Numbered from the stretch's first letter, positions 19,502-28,619 are shown. The stretch is DNA of 64,000 nucleotides from Stakelama saccharophila (GCF_032229225.1 NZ_CP135076.1:1779001-1843000); one strand, 5' to 3'. Notes: generated by a model not told the origin, from the sequence alone. Program-made: numbers and translations.

Positions 19502-20098
19502 ATGGCTTCTCCCGAGATCGAAACCCTTACCCAGGCGCTTTCCCGCCTTCCCGGCCTTGGCCCGCGGTCTGCGCGGCGTGCGGTCCTGCACCTCATCAAG
19601 AAGCGGGAGACGGCGCTCGAACCCTTGTTGAAGGCATTGGGGGCGGTGGCGGAAACGCTGTCCACATGCGCGATCTGCGGCAATATCGACACCAGCGATC
19701 CCTGTGCGATCTGCACGGACCCACGGCGGGACGCCCGCTCGCTTTGCGTGGTGGAAGAGGTGGCCGACCTCTGGGCGCTGGACCGGTCGCGATTGTTTCC
19801 GGGCCGCTTTCACATACTCGGCGGCCGGCTGTCGGCGCTCGATGGCGTGCGGCCCGAGGATCTGTCGATCGACGCACTGCTTCGGCGAATCGAAGCAGGG
19901 GGGATCGAGGAGGTGGTCCTGGCGATGAACGCGACGCTGGAAGGGCAGACGACCTCGCATTTCGTCGCCGAGCGGGTGGAACGCTATCCCGTTCGGGTCA
20001 CCCAGCTCGCCCACGGCCTTCCCGTGGGTGGAGAGCTGGATTATCTGGACGAAGGGACATTGGCGCAGGCCCTGCGCGCGCGGCGTCCGGTCGCTTGA
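19502..20098 (+). CDS. recR: recombination mediator protein RecR
   Basis: RecR of 198 residues, the RecF-pathway partner that helps load RecA on gapped DNA. A helix-hairpin-helix [18 protein letters not shown] is followed by a C4 zinc finger (Cys56, 59, 68, 71 in CAICGNID...CAIC), then a Toprim domain with [14 protein letters not shown] and [16 protein letters not shown]. The start at MASPEIETL gives the usual family length. In-frame ATGs at 19451 and 19472 would add up to 17 residues. The stop codon overlaps the -35 element of the def promoter. Confidence 0.95.
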   Translation: MASPEIETLTQALSRLPGLGPRSARRAVLHLIKKRETALEPLLKALGAVAETLSTCAICGNIDTSDPCAICTDPRRDARSLCVVEEVADLWALDRSRLFPGRFHILGGRLSALDGVRPEDLSIDALLRRIEAGGIEEVVLAMNATLEGQTTSHFVAERVERYPVRVTQLAHGLPVGGELDYLDEGTLAQALRARRPVA

Positions 20099-20123
20099 CG
20101 AAGCGCCGTGCGCGACCTAGCTA
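20095..20123 (+). promoter_or_regulatory. putative leaderless promoter of def
   Basis: TTGACG (20095-20100), 17 bp spacer, TAGCTA (20118-20123), then 6 bp to the def ATG at 20130. No Shine-Dalgarno is present between recR and def. Near-consensus -35, and spacing that puts transcription start on the A of ATG. The recR TGA lies inside the -35 element. Confidence 0.6.
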
Positions 20124-20129
20124 GACCGC

Positions 20130-20657
20130 ATGGCGATCCACCCCATTCTGGAAGTACCGGACGCGCGGCTGCGCACGGTTTCTAAGCCCGTCGAGGTCTT
20201 CGACGACGCGTTGCGCAGGCTGGTCTCCGATATGTTCGAGACGATGTACGACGCGCCGGGTATCGGCCTCGCCGCGATCCAGATCGGCGTGGAAAAGCGC
20301 CTGTTGGTCATCGACCTTCAGGAAGAAGAGGATGAAGACGGCAAACCGATCAAGGACCCGCGCGTCTTCATCAATCCGGAGCTGATCGAGGTCTCCGAAG
20401 AGATGTCGACCTATAATGAGGGTTGCCTGTCGATCCCCGAACAGTTCGCGGAAATCGAACGTCCGACCTGGTGCGTGGCGCGCTGGCGGGACGAACATGG
20501 CAAGGAGCATCAGGATCGCTTCGAGGGCCTGCTCGCCACCTGTCTCCAGCACGAGATCGACCATCTGAACGGCGTGTTGTTCACCGATCATCTGTCCCGG
20601 CTGAAGCGGAACATGGTGATGAAACGCCTGGAGAAGATGCGCAAGGCGGCTGCCTGA
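20130..20657 (+). CDS. def: peptide deformylase
   Basis: Metal-dependent deformylase of 175 residues, which removes the N-formyl group from nascent proteins. All three PDF motifs are present: GIGLAAIQ (44-51), EGCLS with metal ligand Cys99, and HEIDH with metal ligands His141/His145 and catalytic Glu142. It undoes the reaction catalysed by Fmt, whose gene is nearby on the other strand. Its predicted promoter makes the mRNA leaderless. It converges on the next gene, stops 6 bp apart. Confidence 0.97.
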   Translation: MAIHPILEVPDARLRTVSKPVEVFDDALRRLVSDMFETMYDAPGIGLAAIQIGVEKRLLVIDLQEEEDEDGKPIKDPRVFINPELIEVSEEMSTYNEGCLSIPEQFAEIERPTWCVARWRDEHGKEHQDRFEGLLATCLQHEIDHLNGVLFTDHLSRLKRNMVMKRLEKMRKAAA

Positions 20658-20662
20658 AGCGC

Positions 20663-21136
20663 TCAATCCGCGGGACAGTGGATCAGCCCGACGGACGAAA
20701 CCATATCCGAATCCACCAACAGCGCTTGTGCCGATTCCGCGAAGCGCAGCGTGAGGGTGCCGCTATCGGCGCCCTTGCCGCCAATGCAGGTGGCCTGCAC
20801 GTCGTATCCGCCGGGCGCGTCGACCACATCGTCGAAATCGCATGATGTTCCGTCGGCGGTTTCAAGATGACGCGCTTGAAACGTCCAGGCGGCGCTGGCG
20901 CACCCGGACACGGTTTCGGCCCATGTTCCGACATAGCGACGGTTCGCGGCGGCGGGCGGAAGCGAAGTGTCCGCCCGTTCCGGCACGGCCGCGTCGTTTT
21001 GCGACGCCCTCGCGCTGCGATATTCGGTATTTGCCGCGCCGTCGACGGCGGGGCTCCGGGCGGCATCGCCGCCGCTATCGCATGCCGTGATCAGTGCCGC
21101 ACCGAGCGGGAAAAGGATCGTGAGCGTCCGGGACAT
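20663..21136 (-). CDS. predicted lipoprotein of unknown function
   Basis: Protein of 157 residues. The signal peptide MSRTLTILFPLGAALITAC ends in a lipobox (ITAC, Cys about 19). A low-complexity linker reaches about residue 65. The C-terminal domain, starting at RRYVGTWAETVSGC, holds four cysteines (SGC, TSC, ATC, IHC) that could form two disulfides, and its beta-strand pattern suggests a small barrel. I do not recognise the family. A GAGGAA Shine-Dalgarno precedes the ATG. Single gene, convergent with def. Confidence 0.7.
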   Translation of the reverse strand: MSRTLTILFPLGAALITACDSGGDAARSPAVDGAANTEYRSARASQNDAAVPERADTSLPPAAANRRYVGTWAETVSGCASAAWTFQARHLETADGTSCDFDDVVDAPGGYDVQATCIGGKGADSGTLTLRFAESAQALLVDSDMVSSVGLIHCPAD

Positions 21137-21240
21137 TCTTCCTCACACCGGCACGGCCAACGAACGTCGCGCCCGCGTGTTCCGCTTGCTCCCGCCGCAG
21201 CGGCACGATAGGTTCGCATTCTGTTCCCTGGGAGGATCAT

Positions 21241-22632
21241 TTGGACACGCTTTTCATCGTGATAGCATTCGCGGCCATATTGTCCGGGCTGGCAGCGGGG
21301 TGGTTCTTCGGTAGTCGGGCGGTGGCCGGGATGCGGGCGGAGCGCGATGCCCGTACCCAGGAATTCAAGCAGGCGATCGTGGATCTCGCCCGCGCCGAGG
21401 AGCAGGCCGCCGAGGCGTCGAGACTGCGCGAGCAGATCGAAACCATTCGTCAGGAACGCGACGCCGCAAAGCTGGAGGTCGCTGATCTGAAAGCGCGGGC
21501 AGGCGCGTTCGAGGAGCGCCTCGAAGAGTTCAAGAATGCGCGCGAGGCGATGGCGGGCCAGTTCCGCGAGGTGGCGCACAATCTGCTGGGCGAGGCGCAG
21601 AAGTCGTTTCTGGCCCGGGCGAACGACCGGTTCGCCGAGGAGGGCAAGACGCACGAGGCCAAGTTGAAGGCGCTGCTCCAGCCCGTCGAGGCGACGTTGA
21701 AACGATATGAGGAGAACGTCGTCAAGGTCGAAGGCGAGCGCAAGGAGGCGTACGGCAATCTGTCGGGCCTGATGGAAGCCATGCGGCTCGGTCAGGAATC
21801 GGTCCGCAACGAAGCGGCGAAGCTTTCCAACGCGCTGCGCTCCGCACCGAAGGCGCGGGGACGCTGGGGCGAGCAGCAGTTGCGCAATGTTCTCGAGACG
21901 TGCGGGCTGGCGGAGCATACGGACTTCGCCATGGAAGTCAGCGTTGCGGGAGAGAACGGGCGGTTGCGTCCCGACGCCATCGTCAAGGTGCCGGGCGGGC
22001 GCTCACTCGTGATCGACGCCAAGGTGTCGCTCAACGCCTATCAGGATGCGCACGGCGCGGTAGAGGATGCCGAACGGATGCAGTTCCTGTCGCAGCACGT
22101 CGCCTCCATGAAGACGCATATCAACGCGCTGGGTGCCAAATCCTATCAGGACCAGTTCGACGACACGCCGGACTATGTCATCATGTTCGTGCCGGGCGAG
22201 CATTTCCTGTCGGCGGCGCTGGAACATGATCCGGACCTGTGGGAGCACGCCTTCGACCGGCGCGTCCTGATCGCGACGCCGACCAATCTGATCGCGATCG
22301 CCCGAACGGTCGCCGCCGTCTGGCGCCAGGAGAAGCTTGCAGGCGAGGCCCGTCAGATAGCTGAATTGGGCAAGGAATTGCACGGCCGCCTGGCGACGAT
22401 GGGAAAGCATGTCGAGAAGCTGGGCAAGAACCTGGAAACCGCGATGGGGGCCTATAACAGCTTCGTCGGGTCGATGGAGTCGCAGGTCATGACCTCCGCC
22501 CGGCGCTTCGAAACGCTCAACATCGACACCGGGGGCAAGACGCTGGACAGCCTGCCGATGGTGGAACAGTCCGCGCGGCCGCTGACGAAACTCGCTACCG
22601 AGCCTGCCGAACCGGAGGACGCAGCGCAGTGA
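21241..22632 (+). CDS. rmuC: DNA recombination protein RmuC homologue
   Basis: RmuC of 463 residues. An N-terminal membrane anchor (LFIVIAFAAILSGLAAGWFFG, about 3-22) is followed by a long coiled coil (about 30-180) rich in Glu, Ala and Arg. The PD-(D/E)xK nuclease-like core includes RGRWGEQQLRNVLETCGL near 203 and VIDAKVSLNAY near 258. RmuC limits inversions at short inverted repeats, and its biochemical activity is not settled. The start is TTG with GGGAGGA 5 bp upstream. It converges on the META lipoprotein gene. Confidence 0.93.
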   Translation: MDTLFIVIAFAAILSGLAAGWFFGSRAVAGMRAERDARTQEFKQAIVDLARAEEQAAEASRLREQIETIRQERDAAKLEVADLKARAGAFEERLEEFKNAREAMAGQFREVAHNLLGEAQKSFLARANDRFAEEGKTHEAKLKALLQPVEATLKRYEENVVKVEGERKEAYGNLSGLMEAMRLGQESVRNEAAKLSNALRSAPKARGRWGEQQLRNVLETCGLAEHTDFAMEVSVAGENGRLRPDAIVKVPGGRSLVIDAKVSLNAYQDAHGAVEDAERMQFLSQHVASMKTHINALGAKSYQDQFDDTPDYVIMFVPGEHFLSAALEHDPDLWEHAFDRRVLIATPTNLIAIARTVAAVWRQEKLAGEARQIAELGKELHGRLATMGKHVEKLGKNLETAMGAYNSFVGSMESQVMTSARRFETLNIDTGGKTLDSLPMVEQSARPLTKLATEPAEPEDAAQ

Positions 22633-22671
22633 CCCGTATCGGCGGCAGGCGATGGTTCACGGCGTTCGGCG

Positions 22672-23379
22672 CTATTCGGCCGCCGGGACGAAGCTGGCGC
22701 GGTGCCCGTTTCCGGACAATGTCAATGCGCCGTCCGGTTCACGCGTCATGGCCACATCACCGCCCAACAGGCTGAAATAGTCCGATTCTGTTTCCATGCC
22801 TGTACCCGGACAGGCCATTTTCGTTGCGGCGATCGCTCCGAAGCGAATGCTGCCGGTGGTGAGGGAGTAAGGGCCCGTAAAGCGATTGCAGCCGCCGAAT
22901 CCCATGATGCGGTCTTCGGCAAAGTTCAGTGTCGGCCGGCGGTCCAGCCGGACCGGTCTTCCATCCAGTTCGGCAAGCACCCATTCGCTGCCCGCCAGGG
23001 AGGCGGATGCACTGTCGACCGGCCGGCCCCCGCAGCCGTGAACGGTTGCGCCACCGACGGTCACCGTGACGGCATCCGGATATTTGCGAGCGCTCATGCC
23101 GTCGCTGCAGGGCTGGTGCGCGATATCCACCACCATCCGGTCGGTCTCGTATCGCAAACCGTCGTTTCGGCGCTCCGGCGGCGGCGTTGCGGTGGCGACC
23201 CCGGTCGCACCATAATCGCCTTCATAGTGCATCCGATCGGAATCGATCTCAAGCGACCAGCCCGGTTCGGTGCCGAGCGCCCGATACGGCAGGTGCTCGG
23301 TGGGCCTCGGCGCTATGGCGGTTGCGGCGCATCCGCTCAGCAGGACTGCGGCGCCGAGATAGAGAACAGATCCACGCAT
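22672..23379 (-). CDS. META-domain (HslJ-like) lipoprotein
   Basis: Lipoprotein of 235 residues: MRGSVLYLGAAVLLSGC with lipobox LSGC. A COG3650-like membrane domain comes first (YRALGTEPGWSLEI...CSDGMS...CGG). The C-terminal META domain follows (LAGSEWVLAELDGRPV, LNFAEDRIMGFGGCNRFTGPY, ATKMACPG). META proteins are linked to envelope stress and heat-shock resistance, but no activity is known. The ATG was chosen over a GTG five codons upstream because GGGAG lies 8 bp before it. Confidence 0.85.
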   Translation of the reverse strand: MRGSVLYLGAAVLLSGCAATAIAPRPTEHLPYRALGTEPGWSLEIDSDRMHYEGDYGATGVATATPPPERRNDGLRYETDRMVVDIAHQPCSDGMSARKYPDAVTVTVGGATVHGCGGRPVDSASASLAGSEWVLAELDGRPVRLDRRPTLNFAEDRIMGFGGCNRFTGPYSLTTGSIRFGAIAATKMACPGTGMETESDYFSLLGGDVAMTREPDGALTLSGNGHRASFVPAAE

Positions 23380-23468
23380 CGCCTTTTCTCCCACGATGGA
23401 CAGGCGCGAGATTGCGCCTATCCGCGCGGAACGACAAGTCTCGCGATGGGAGGCGCGCGAAAATCGTG

Positions 23469-24275
23469 TCAGGACCGTCGACGAAGCTGGTTCCGTACCT
23501 CATAGGCCATTACCGCCGTGGCGACCGCAGCGTTCAGGCTGTCCGCCTTGCCGTACATCGGGATCTTCACGAGGAGGTCGCAGGCGGCCGCGATCGCTTC
23601 CGGCATCCCTTGCGCCTCGTTCCCGGTCATCAGGAACGTCGGCGCCGGATAAGTGGGCGCCTGATAATCCAGGTCGGTCGCAAGGCTGAGGCCGACCAGC
23701 GTGCCGGCATCGGTGCGCAGCCAGCGTTCGAACGCATCCCAACCCGTCTTGGCCAGAGGAACGGTGAAGATCGCTCCCATGCTGGCCCGCACGGCCTCTA
23801 CCGAAAAGGGATCGACGCAGTCGTCGACCAGGATCAGGCCGCCGGCGCCGACGGCATCGGCGGTGCGCAGGATCGTGCCGAGGTTGCCAGGATCGCGGAG
23901 CCGCTCGGCGACCAGCCACAAGGGTGCCGCGTGCCGGTCGATCCCATCCAGCGAGGTATCGAACTCCGGATAGGCGGCCACCACCGCGCCGGGATTGTCC
24001 TTGCCCGACAATTTGGACAGGATATCGGCGCTCGTTTCGATCACCTCCCCGCCAGCGGATTCGGTGGCAGTGACCAGCGCGTCGACCAGGGGATGCCGCG
24101 CCCCTTCCGCCGTGTGGAACAGGAACTGCGGAAGCCTGCCCGCTTCCCGCGCCTCGGTCAGGATACGAAGGCCTTCCGCCAGGAACAGCCCCTCCGCGCG
24201 GCGATGGCGCTTGTCGCGCAAGCTGCGGATGCGCTTGATCAGCGGATTGGAAAAGGCGGTAATGCTGCGGGGCAC
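23469..24275 (-). CDS. SpoU/TrmH-family RNA methyltransferase
   Basis: RNA 2'-O-methyltransferase of 268 residues with a SPOUT trefoil-knot fold. An N-terminal RNA-binding domain (AFSNPLIKRIRSLRDKRHRR) precedes the catalytic region: LVAERLRDPGNLGTILRTADAVGAGGLIL (motif 1), FLMTGNEAQGMP (motif 2) and KIPMYGKADSLNAAVATAVMAYE (motif 3). The target rRNA or tRNA site is unknown. The GTG start at MPRSITAF-like residues lies 25 bp after the ptsH stop. A longer frame would overlap ptsH and adds unconserved residues. Last gene of the chvI-pts operon by position. Confidence 0.9.
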   Translation of the reverse strand: MPRSITAFSNPLIKRIRSLRDKRHRRAEGLFLAEGLRILTEAREAGRLPQFLFHTAEGARHPLVDALVTATESAGGEVIETSADILSKLSGKDNPGAVVAAYPEFDTSLDGIDRHAAPLWLVAERLRDPGNLGTILRTADAVGAGGLILVDDCVDPFSVEAVRASMGAIFTVPLAKTGWDAFERWLRTDAGTLVGLSLATDLDYQAPTYPAPTFLMTGNEAQGMPEAIAAACDLLVKIPMYGKADSLNAAVATAVMAYEVRNQLRRRS

Positions 24276-24300
24276 GTTGGCGCTTTCGTCCGGGCGCGGC

Positions 24301-24573
24301 TCAGTCTTCGCCGAAACGATCCGCGACGAGGGCCGCGAGCTTTTCCACCACGGTATCGGCTTCATCGCCTTCGGCCCGGATGGTGATGGTGTCTCCCATC
24401 GCCGCGCCCAGCATCATCAGCCCCATGATCGACGTTCCGGTTACCGAGGCGCCGTCCTTCTCCACCGTCACGTCGACCGGTTGAGCCGAAGCCATTGTGA
24501 CGAATTTGGCGCTGGCGCGTGCGTGAAGGCCACGCCGGTTGACGATCGTGACCGACCGGCTCGCTTCGTTCAC
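24301..24573 (-). CDS. ptsH: HPr phosphocarrier protein of the regulatory PTS
   Basis: HPr of 90 residues. The phosphorylatable His17 is in RRGLHARASAKF, and the regulatory Ser48 in GTSIMGLMMLGA is the substrate of HPr kinase encoded upstream. No enzyme I or sugar permease lies in the window, as expected for the incomplete regulatory PTS of alphaproteobacteria, which senses carbon/nitrogen status rather than importing sugar. It overlaps the EIIA gene by 4 bp (ATGA). Confidence 0.95.
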   Translation of the reverse strand: MNEASRSVTIVNRRGLHARASAKFVTMASAQPVDVTVEKDGASVTGTSIMGLMMLGAAMGDTITIRAEGDEADTVVEKLAALVADRFGED

Positions 24574-24977
24574 GCCGCAGCCTCGCCCAGAACCTCGGAG
24601 GCGACCGAGATATACTTCCTGCCGGCCTCGCGCGCCGCCGCCACCGCCTCGACGACCTTCATCTTGCGGCGCGCGCCGCCCAGCCGGATCAGCATGGGCA
24701 GGTTGATGCCCGCAATCACCTCGATCTTGCCCGGCACCATCAGCGAAATGGCGAGGTTGGACGGGGTGCCGCCGAACAGATCCGTCAGTACGATTACGCC
24801 GGATCCGTCGTCGACCTCCCGAATCGCGCCGGCAATGTCGCCGCGACGTTCTTCCATGTCGTCTTCGGGGCCGATGCAGATCGGAACGATCTTTCCCTGC
24901 GGCCCGACGACATGTTCCATCGCGGTGACGAATTCTTCGGCGAGACGCCCGTGCGTCACCAGTACCAAACCGATCAT
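24570..24977 (-). CDS. PTS EIIA component, mannose-type
   Basis: EIIA(Man)-like protein of 135 residues. MIGLVLVTHGRLAEEF carries the phosphorylatable His9. VIVLTDLFGGTPSNLA is the second family signature. It probably accepts phosphate from HPr and works as an output of the regulatory PTS, not in mannose transport, because no EIIB/C/D genes are adjacent. The start is the second ATG, 25 bp after the rapZ stop. The upstream in-frame extension would overlap rapZ. Often called ptsM or manX in relatives. Confidence 0.92.
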   Translation of the reverse strand: MIGLVLVTHGRLAEEFVTAMEHVVGPQGKIVPICIGPEDDMEERRGDIAGAIREVDDGSGVIVLTDLFGGTPSNLAISLMVPGKIEVIAGINLPMLIRLGGARRKMKVVEAVAAAREAGRKYISVASEVLGEAAA

Positions 24978-25002
24978 GCGAACCTGTGTCCCGTTCGATT
25001 CC

Positions 25003-25920
25003 TCATACGGTCGGCGCACCCTCCAGCGAGTCGGTAGGCGCCGTACCCAGATCCCGATGCGTCAACGTGGGGAAAAAACCTTCCTCACGCAACCGCGCCG
25101 CTACCCGTTCGGCGACATGGACGGACCGGTGCCGGCCCCCGGTACATCCGAACGCCACCGCGACATAGGATTTTCCTTCCGCCTGATATCGCGGCAGCAG
25201 GGTCAGCAACAGCGACTCGATCTGTTGCAGCGCACTATCATATGCCGGGTCGGCGGCAATATAGTCGGCGACGTCCTGATCCCGTCCCGTGCCGGGACGA
25301 AGTTCGGTCTGCCAATGCGGATTCCGCAGAAATCGCATGTCGAAGACCAGATCCACCCCGGCCGGAAGACCGCGAGCGAAGCCGAAGGATTGTACCGACA
25401 ACACGGTTTCGCCGTGGCGTGCCGTCGCAAACGTCTTTCTCACCAGGTGCTGCAGGTCGTTGGTGGAAAAGCGGCTGGTGTCGATCAGGCGGTCCGCTGT
25501 CGCACGCAGCGGCGCCAGCAATTCGCGCTCGCGGACGATCCCGTCGCCGACCGGGCGATCGGAGGCGAGGGGATGGCGCCGGCGTGTCTCGGAAAAGCGG
25601 CGCTCCAGTTCCCCGCCGCTGCAATCCAGAAACAGCACGCCGATATGATGGTCGTGATCGTCGCGAAGCTTGCGGATACGTTCGACGATCGACAGCGCGT
25701 CGAAACCGCGGGTTCGGGTGCCGATCCCGATGGCGAGGGGCGCATGGTCGTCGGCGGCACCTTGTGGAAGCCTGGTCGCGAGCAGCCGGTCCAGCAGCAA
25801 GAGCGGCAATTGGTCGACGATCTCCCATCCCATGTCTTCCAGGGTCCGGAGCGCTGTCGACTTGCCGGCACCGGACATGCCGGTGACGAGCAGGATTTCC
25901 TTGGGGCCGCGCATGGCCAT
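25003..25920 (-). CDS. rapZ: RNase adapter protein RapZ / nucleotide-binding protein
   Basis: RapZ (YvcJ family) of 305 residues. The Walker A motif GMSGAGKST is at residues 14-22. The C-terminal domain has VAFGCTGGRHRSVHVAE near 265-281. In E. coli RapZ senses glucosamine-6-phosphate and guides RNase E to the sRNA GlmZ. GlmZ is not known in alphaproteobacteria, so the partner RNA here is open. It starts on the last base of the hprK stop (TGATG), a sign of translational coupling. Confidence 0.94.
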   Translation of the reverse strand: MAMRGPKEILLVTGMSGAGKSTALRTLEDMGWEIVDQLPLLLLDRLLATRLPQGAADDHAPLAIGIGTRTRGFDALSIVERIRKLRDDHDHHIGVLFLDCSGGELERRFSETRRRHPLASDRPVGDGIVRERELLAPLRATADRLIDTSRFSTNDLQHLVRKTFATARHGETVLSVQSFGFARGLPAGVDLVFDMRFLRNPHWQTELRPGTGRDQDVADYIAADPAYDSALQQIESLLLTLLPRYQAEGKSYVAVAFGCTGGRHRSVHVAERVAARLREEGFFPTLTHRDLGTAPTDSLEGAPTV

Positions 25921-26354
25921 CAGTCGGTCGCCCCGAGGCTGCGCAGCATCATTTCCACCTTGATGGGCGCCGACGGTTCAAGCGCCGCCACCGCCCCGAC
26001 CGGGATTTCGACGCCGGCGATCCGGCGCGTGGTCCGCCCGGACGGCATGCGCGGCGGCGAATCCTCGATCTCGACGATCAACGCGACCGGGGCCGGCTCC
26101 GACGCTTCGACGGTGACGACGCCGATACCGCGCACCTCCATCTTTCCTGCGATGGTCGACGGACTGCTGGCGATCGGCGTGCCCGCCCTGCGCGTGACAA
26201 GCGTATAGTCGTCGCTGACGAGACTGGCGCCGCGATCGATCAGGCGCAGGGCGAGATCCGACTTCCCGCTTCCCGAACGCCCTTCGATCAGCACCGCAAG
26301 CCCGCCGATCGCGACGCAGGTCGCATGCAGGGTCTCGGACGATAATTCTGTCAT
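25920..26354 (-). CDS. hprK: HPr kinase/phosphorylase, short alphaproteobacterial form
   Basis: HprK of 144 residues, covering only the C-terminal catalytic domain of the roughly 310-residue Firmicutes enzyme. The P-loop GRSGSGKSD is at 25-33. LVSDDYTLV and the HprK signature MEVRGIGVVTVE are present. It phosphorylates and dephosphorylates HPr on the regulatory serine in the cytoplasm. The short form is normal for alphaproteobacteria. It overlaps chvG by 4 bp and rapZ by 1 bp. Confidence 0.94.
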   Translation of the reverse strand: MTELSSETLHATCVAIGGLAVLIEGRSGSGKSDLALRLIDRGASLVSDDYTLVTRRAGTPIASSPSTIAGKMEVRGIGVVTVEASEPAPVALIVEIEDSPPRMPSGRTTRRIAGVEIPVGAVAALEPSAPIKVEMMLRSLGATD

Positions 26355-27943
26355 CCCCGGTTCCGTTCAGCACCGCCGCTCGCGGCCGGCAGGCGGACGA
26401 CGAAGCGGGCGCCGCTCAACCGGTCCTCCCGCGATTCGACCGCGATCGTCCCCTGATGCCCTTCCACGATGGTGCGGGCAATGGCCAAGCCCAGGCCGGA
26501 ATGCCTGCCAAAGGCTTCACTTTCCGGCCTGACGGAGTGGAACCTGCGAAAGATCGCCTCGCGCGCTTCTTCCGGCACCCCCGGCCCCTCATCCTCCACC
26601 CGGACGATGATGTCGCCGTCTTCCCGGTCCGCGGACAGGACGACGAGCGCACCGGACGGGGAGAAGGAGATGGCATTGTCAATCAGGTTCTCGAAGACGC
26701 GTTCCAGCCGCGCGCCTTCACCCATCACGAACAGATGCGATTCGGCCGGGCGATCGAAACGCAGCCGGACCTGGTGTTCGATCCCGCGCGCGAGGCGCTG
26801 CGCCACCAGCGCGTCCAGCATCGCCACCAGATCCAGCGGATCGAATTTGGCGCGGCTCAACTGCGCGTCGAGGCGGGAGGCATCGGATATGTCGCCGATA
26901 AGGCGGTCGAGCCGGTGGACATCGTCGCGCACTACCGCCAGCAGTTGATCCTGCAGGTCCGGGTCGCGCACGGATGCCAGGCTGTCCGTAGCGGACCGTA
27001 GCGACGCCAGCGGGTTCTTCAGTTCGTGTGTGACATCGGCGGCGAACGCCTCGGTCGCGTCGATGCGGGCGCGCAGGGCCTGGCTCATGTCGGACAGGGC
27101 GCGGGCAAGCATGCCGATCTCGTCGCGCCGCGACGGCAGGCGCGGGACCACGACCTCGCGGGCGCGGCCGAGGCGCACCCGCACCGCTGCGCGCGCCAGC
27201 CGGCGCAGCGGTCGCACGATCGTCCTGGCGAGGAACAGCGACAGCAGGATAGACACCAGCGACACGATCAGCAGGACGACGCCCAGGCGGTATCGCTCCA
27301 GCCGCACGGTTTGGGTGATGCTGCGCGCGTTCACCGTCGTCATCACGACGCCGTTGCCGTTCAGCGAAGCGGCGGCGGTGATCACCGGCGTTCCGTCGGG
27401 TGCCCGCCAGACGGTTGCCGGAGTCCCTTCGCTGCGACGGGCGGTGCGGACATCGGGCCAGCGCAGGCCGCGTTCGGGGGCGATTTCGCGATAGGGCGGG
27501 GCGGCCTTGGTTCCGGCGACGGCGTCGAAGATGGTGTCGAGCAGGCGTGCGGAACGCACCTGCCAGCGATCGCTATGCGCCGGCAACAGGCGAAAATTGC
27601 GGACACCCAATTGCAGGCTGTCCGTCACTTCGCGTCCCTGCTGATCGAAGACGCGAACACGCGATCCGGTGCTCGCCGCCAGACGCAGGATCAATGGAAT
27701 CCGGGAAGTGTCGGGAACCGATACCAGTGCCTGCGCGATCAATTGCGCCTCCCGCCCCGCCTGGGCAACCCGGCTGTCGACAAGCCGGGCGCGATAGGAA
27801 TCGAGATAGAAGAAACCACCGGCCAGCAATGCCAGCGCAAAGATGTTGACGGCCAGGATACGCGGCGTGAGCGAAACACGGCCGGACCAGCGCAGCGTCA
27901 GCGCGCGCTCGTCACTCGTCGGCAAAGCGATAACCCGCCCCAT
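26351..27943 (-). CDS. chvG: sensor histidine kinase ChvG
   Basis: Membrane histidine kinase of about 530 residues. TM1 is at about 28-47 ([19 protein letters not shown]), with a periplasmic sensor domain to about 235. TM2 is [20 protein letters not shown], then HAMP and a dimerisation helix with the phospho-His in [13 protein letters not shown] near 306. The ATPase has N box [11 protein letters not shown]1 EDEGPGVP and G2 [12 protein letters not shown]. In rhizobia and Caulobacter ChvG answers acid and envelope stress through ChvI. I use the ATG overlapping chvI by 32 bp. A TTG at 27925 is an alternative, and neither has a good Shine-Dalgarno. Confidence 0.93.
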   Translation of the reverse strand: MGRVIALPTSDERALTLRWSGRVSLTPRILAVNIFALALLAGGFFYLDSYRARLVDSRVAQAGREAQLIAQALVSVPDTSRIPLILRLAASTGSRVRVFDQQGREVTDSLQLGVRNFRLLPAHSDRWQVRSARLLDTIFDAVAGTKAAPPYREIAPERGLRWPDVRTARRSEGTPATVWRAPDGTPVITAAASLNGNGVVMTTVNARSITQTVRLERYRLGVVLLIVSLVSILLSLFLARTIVRPLRRLARAAVRVRLGRAREVVVPRLPSRRDEIGMLARALSDMSQALRARIDATEAFAADVTHELKNPLASLRSATDSLASVRDPDLQDQLLAVVRDDVHRLDRLIGDISDASRLDAQLSRAKFDPLDLVAMLDALVAQRLARGIEHQVRLRFDRPAESHLFVMGEGARLERVFENLIDNAISFSPSGALVVLSADREDGDIIVRVEDEGPGVPEEAREAIFRRFHSVRPESEAFGRHSGLGLAIARTIVEGHQGTIAVESREDRLSGARFVVRLPAASGGAERNRG

Positions 27944-28619
27944 AGAGTGTTTCGATGGCGTCGAATTCGGGGTCGACCTGACGGAACTTGCGCCGCACCC
28001 GCTTGATATGGCTGTCGATCGTGCGATCGTCGACGTAGATGTCGTCCTGATAGGCGGCATCCATCAACTGGTTGCGGGTCTTCACGATGCCCGGTCGTTG
28101 CGCCAGCGTCTCCAGGATGAGGAACTCCGTCACGGTGAGCGTAACGGTTTCACCAGCCCAGGTGACGAGGTGCCGCGCCGGATCCATCCGCAGCCGCCCC
28201 CGTTCCAGGATCGGCTGGGTTTCCTCTTCTTGCCCGTCGGTGGTGCCCCCCCGCTGTTCCGCCCGGCGCAGGATGGCACGGATGCGGGCGATCAGCAGGC
28301 GCTGGGAGAAGGGTTTGGAAATATAGTCGTCGGCGCCCATGGCGAGGCCCAGCGCCTCGTCCAGCTCATCGTCCTTCGACGTCAGAAAGATCACGGGAAC
28401 GCTGCTCTTTTCCCGGAGGCGCCGGAGCAGCTCCAGCCCGTCCAGGCGCGGCATTTTGATGTCGAGTACGACGAGATCGGGAGGATTCTCGGCCAGGGCC
28501 TTCAACGCCGTTTCGCCGTCGGAATAGACGCGCGTCAGAAACCCCTCGGCCTGAAGCGCGATGGAGACCGAGGTCAAAATGTTGCGATCGTCGTCGACCA
28601 GGGCGATCGTGTCGGTCAT
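27912..28619 (-). CDS. chvI: response regulator ChvI
   Basis: OmpR-type regulator of 235 residues. The receiver domain has acidic pocket DDD (9-11), phosphorylated Asp53 in [13 protein letters not shown], conserved Thr in IFLTSKD and Lys in YISKPF. The C-terminal winged helix has [22 protein letters not shown] and [17 protein letters not shown]. Phosphorylated by ChvG. First gene of the chvI-chvG-hprK-rapZ-EIIA-ptsH-methyltransferase run, and divergent from pckA, as in rhizobia. Confidence 0.95.
   Translation of the reverse strand: MTDTIALVDDDRNILTSVSIALQAEGFLTRVYSDGETALKALAENPPDLVVLDIKMPRLDGLELLRRLREKSSVPVIFLTSKDDELDEALGLAMGADDYISKPFSQRLLIARIRAILRRAEQRGGTTDGQEEETQPILERGRLRMDPARHLVTWAGETVTLTVTEFLILETLAQRPGIVKTRNQLMDAAYQDDIYVDDRTIDSHIKRVRRKFRQVDPEFDAIETLYGAGYRFADE

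Noticed and set aside
25920..26354. hprK considered a truncated pseudogene at 144 residues
   Set aside because: All catalytic motifs are present and the short form is normal in alphaproteobacteria.
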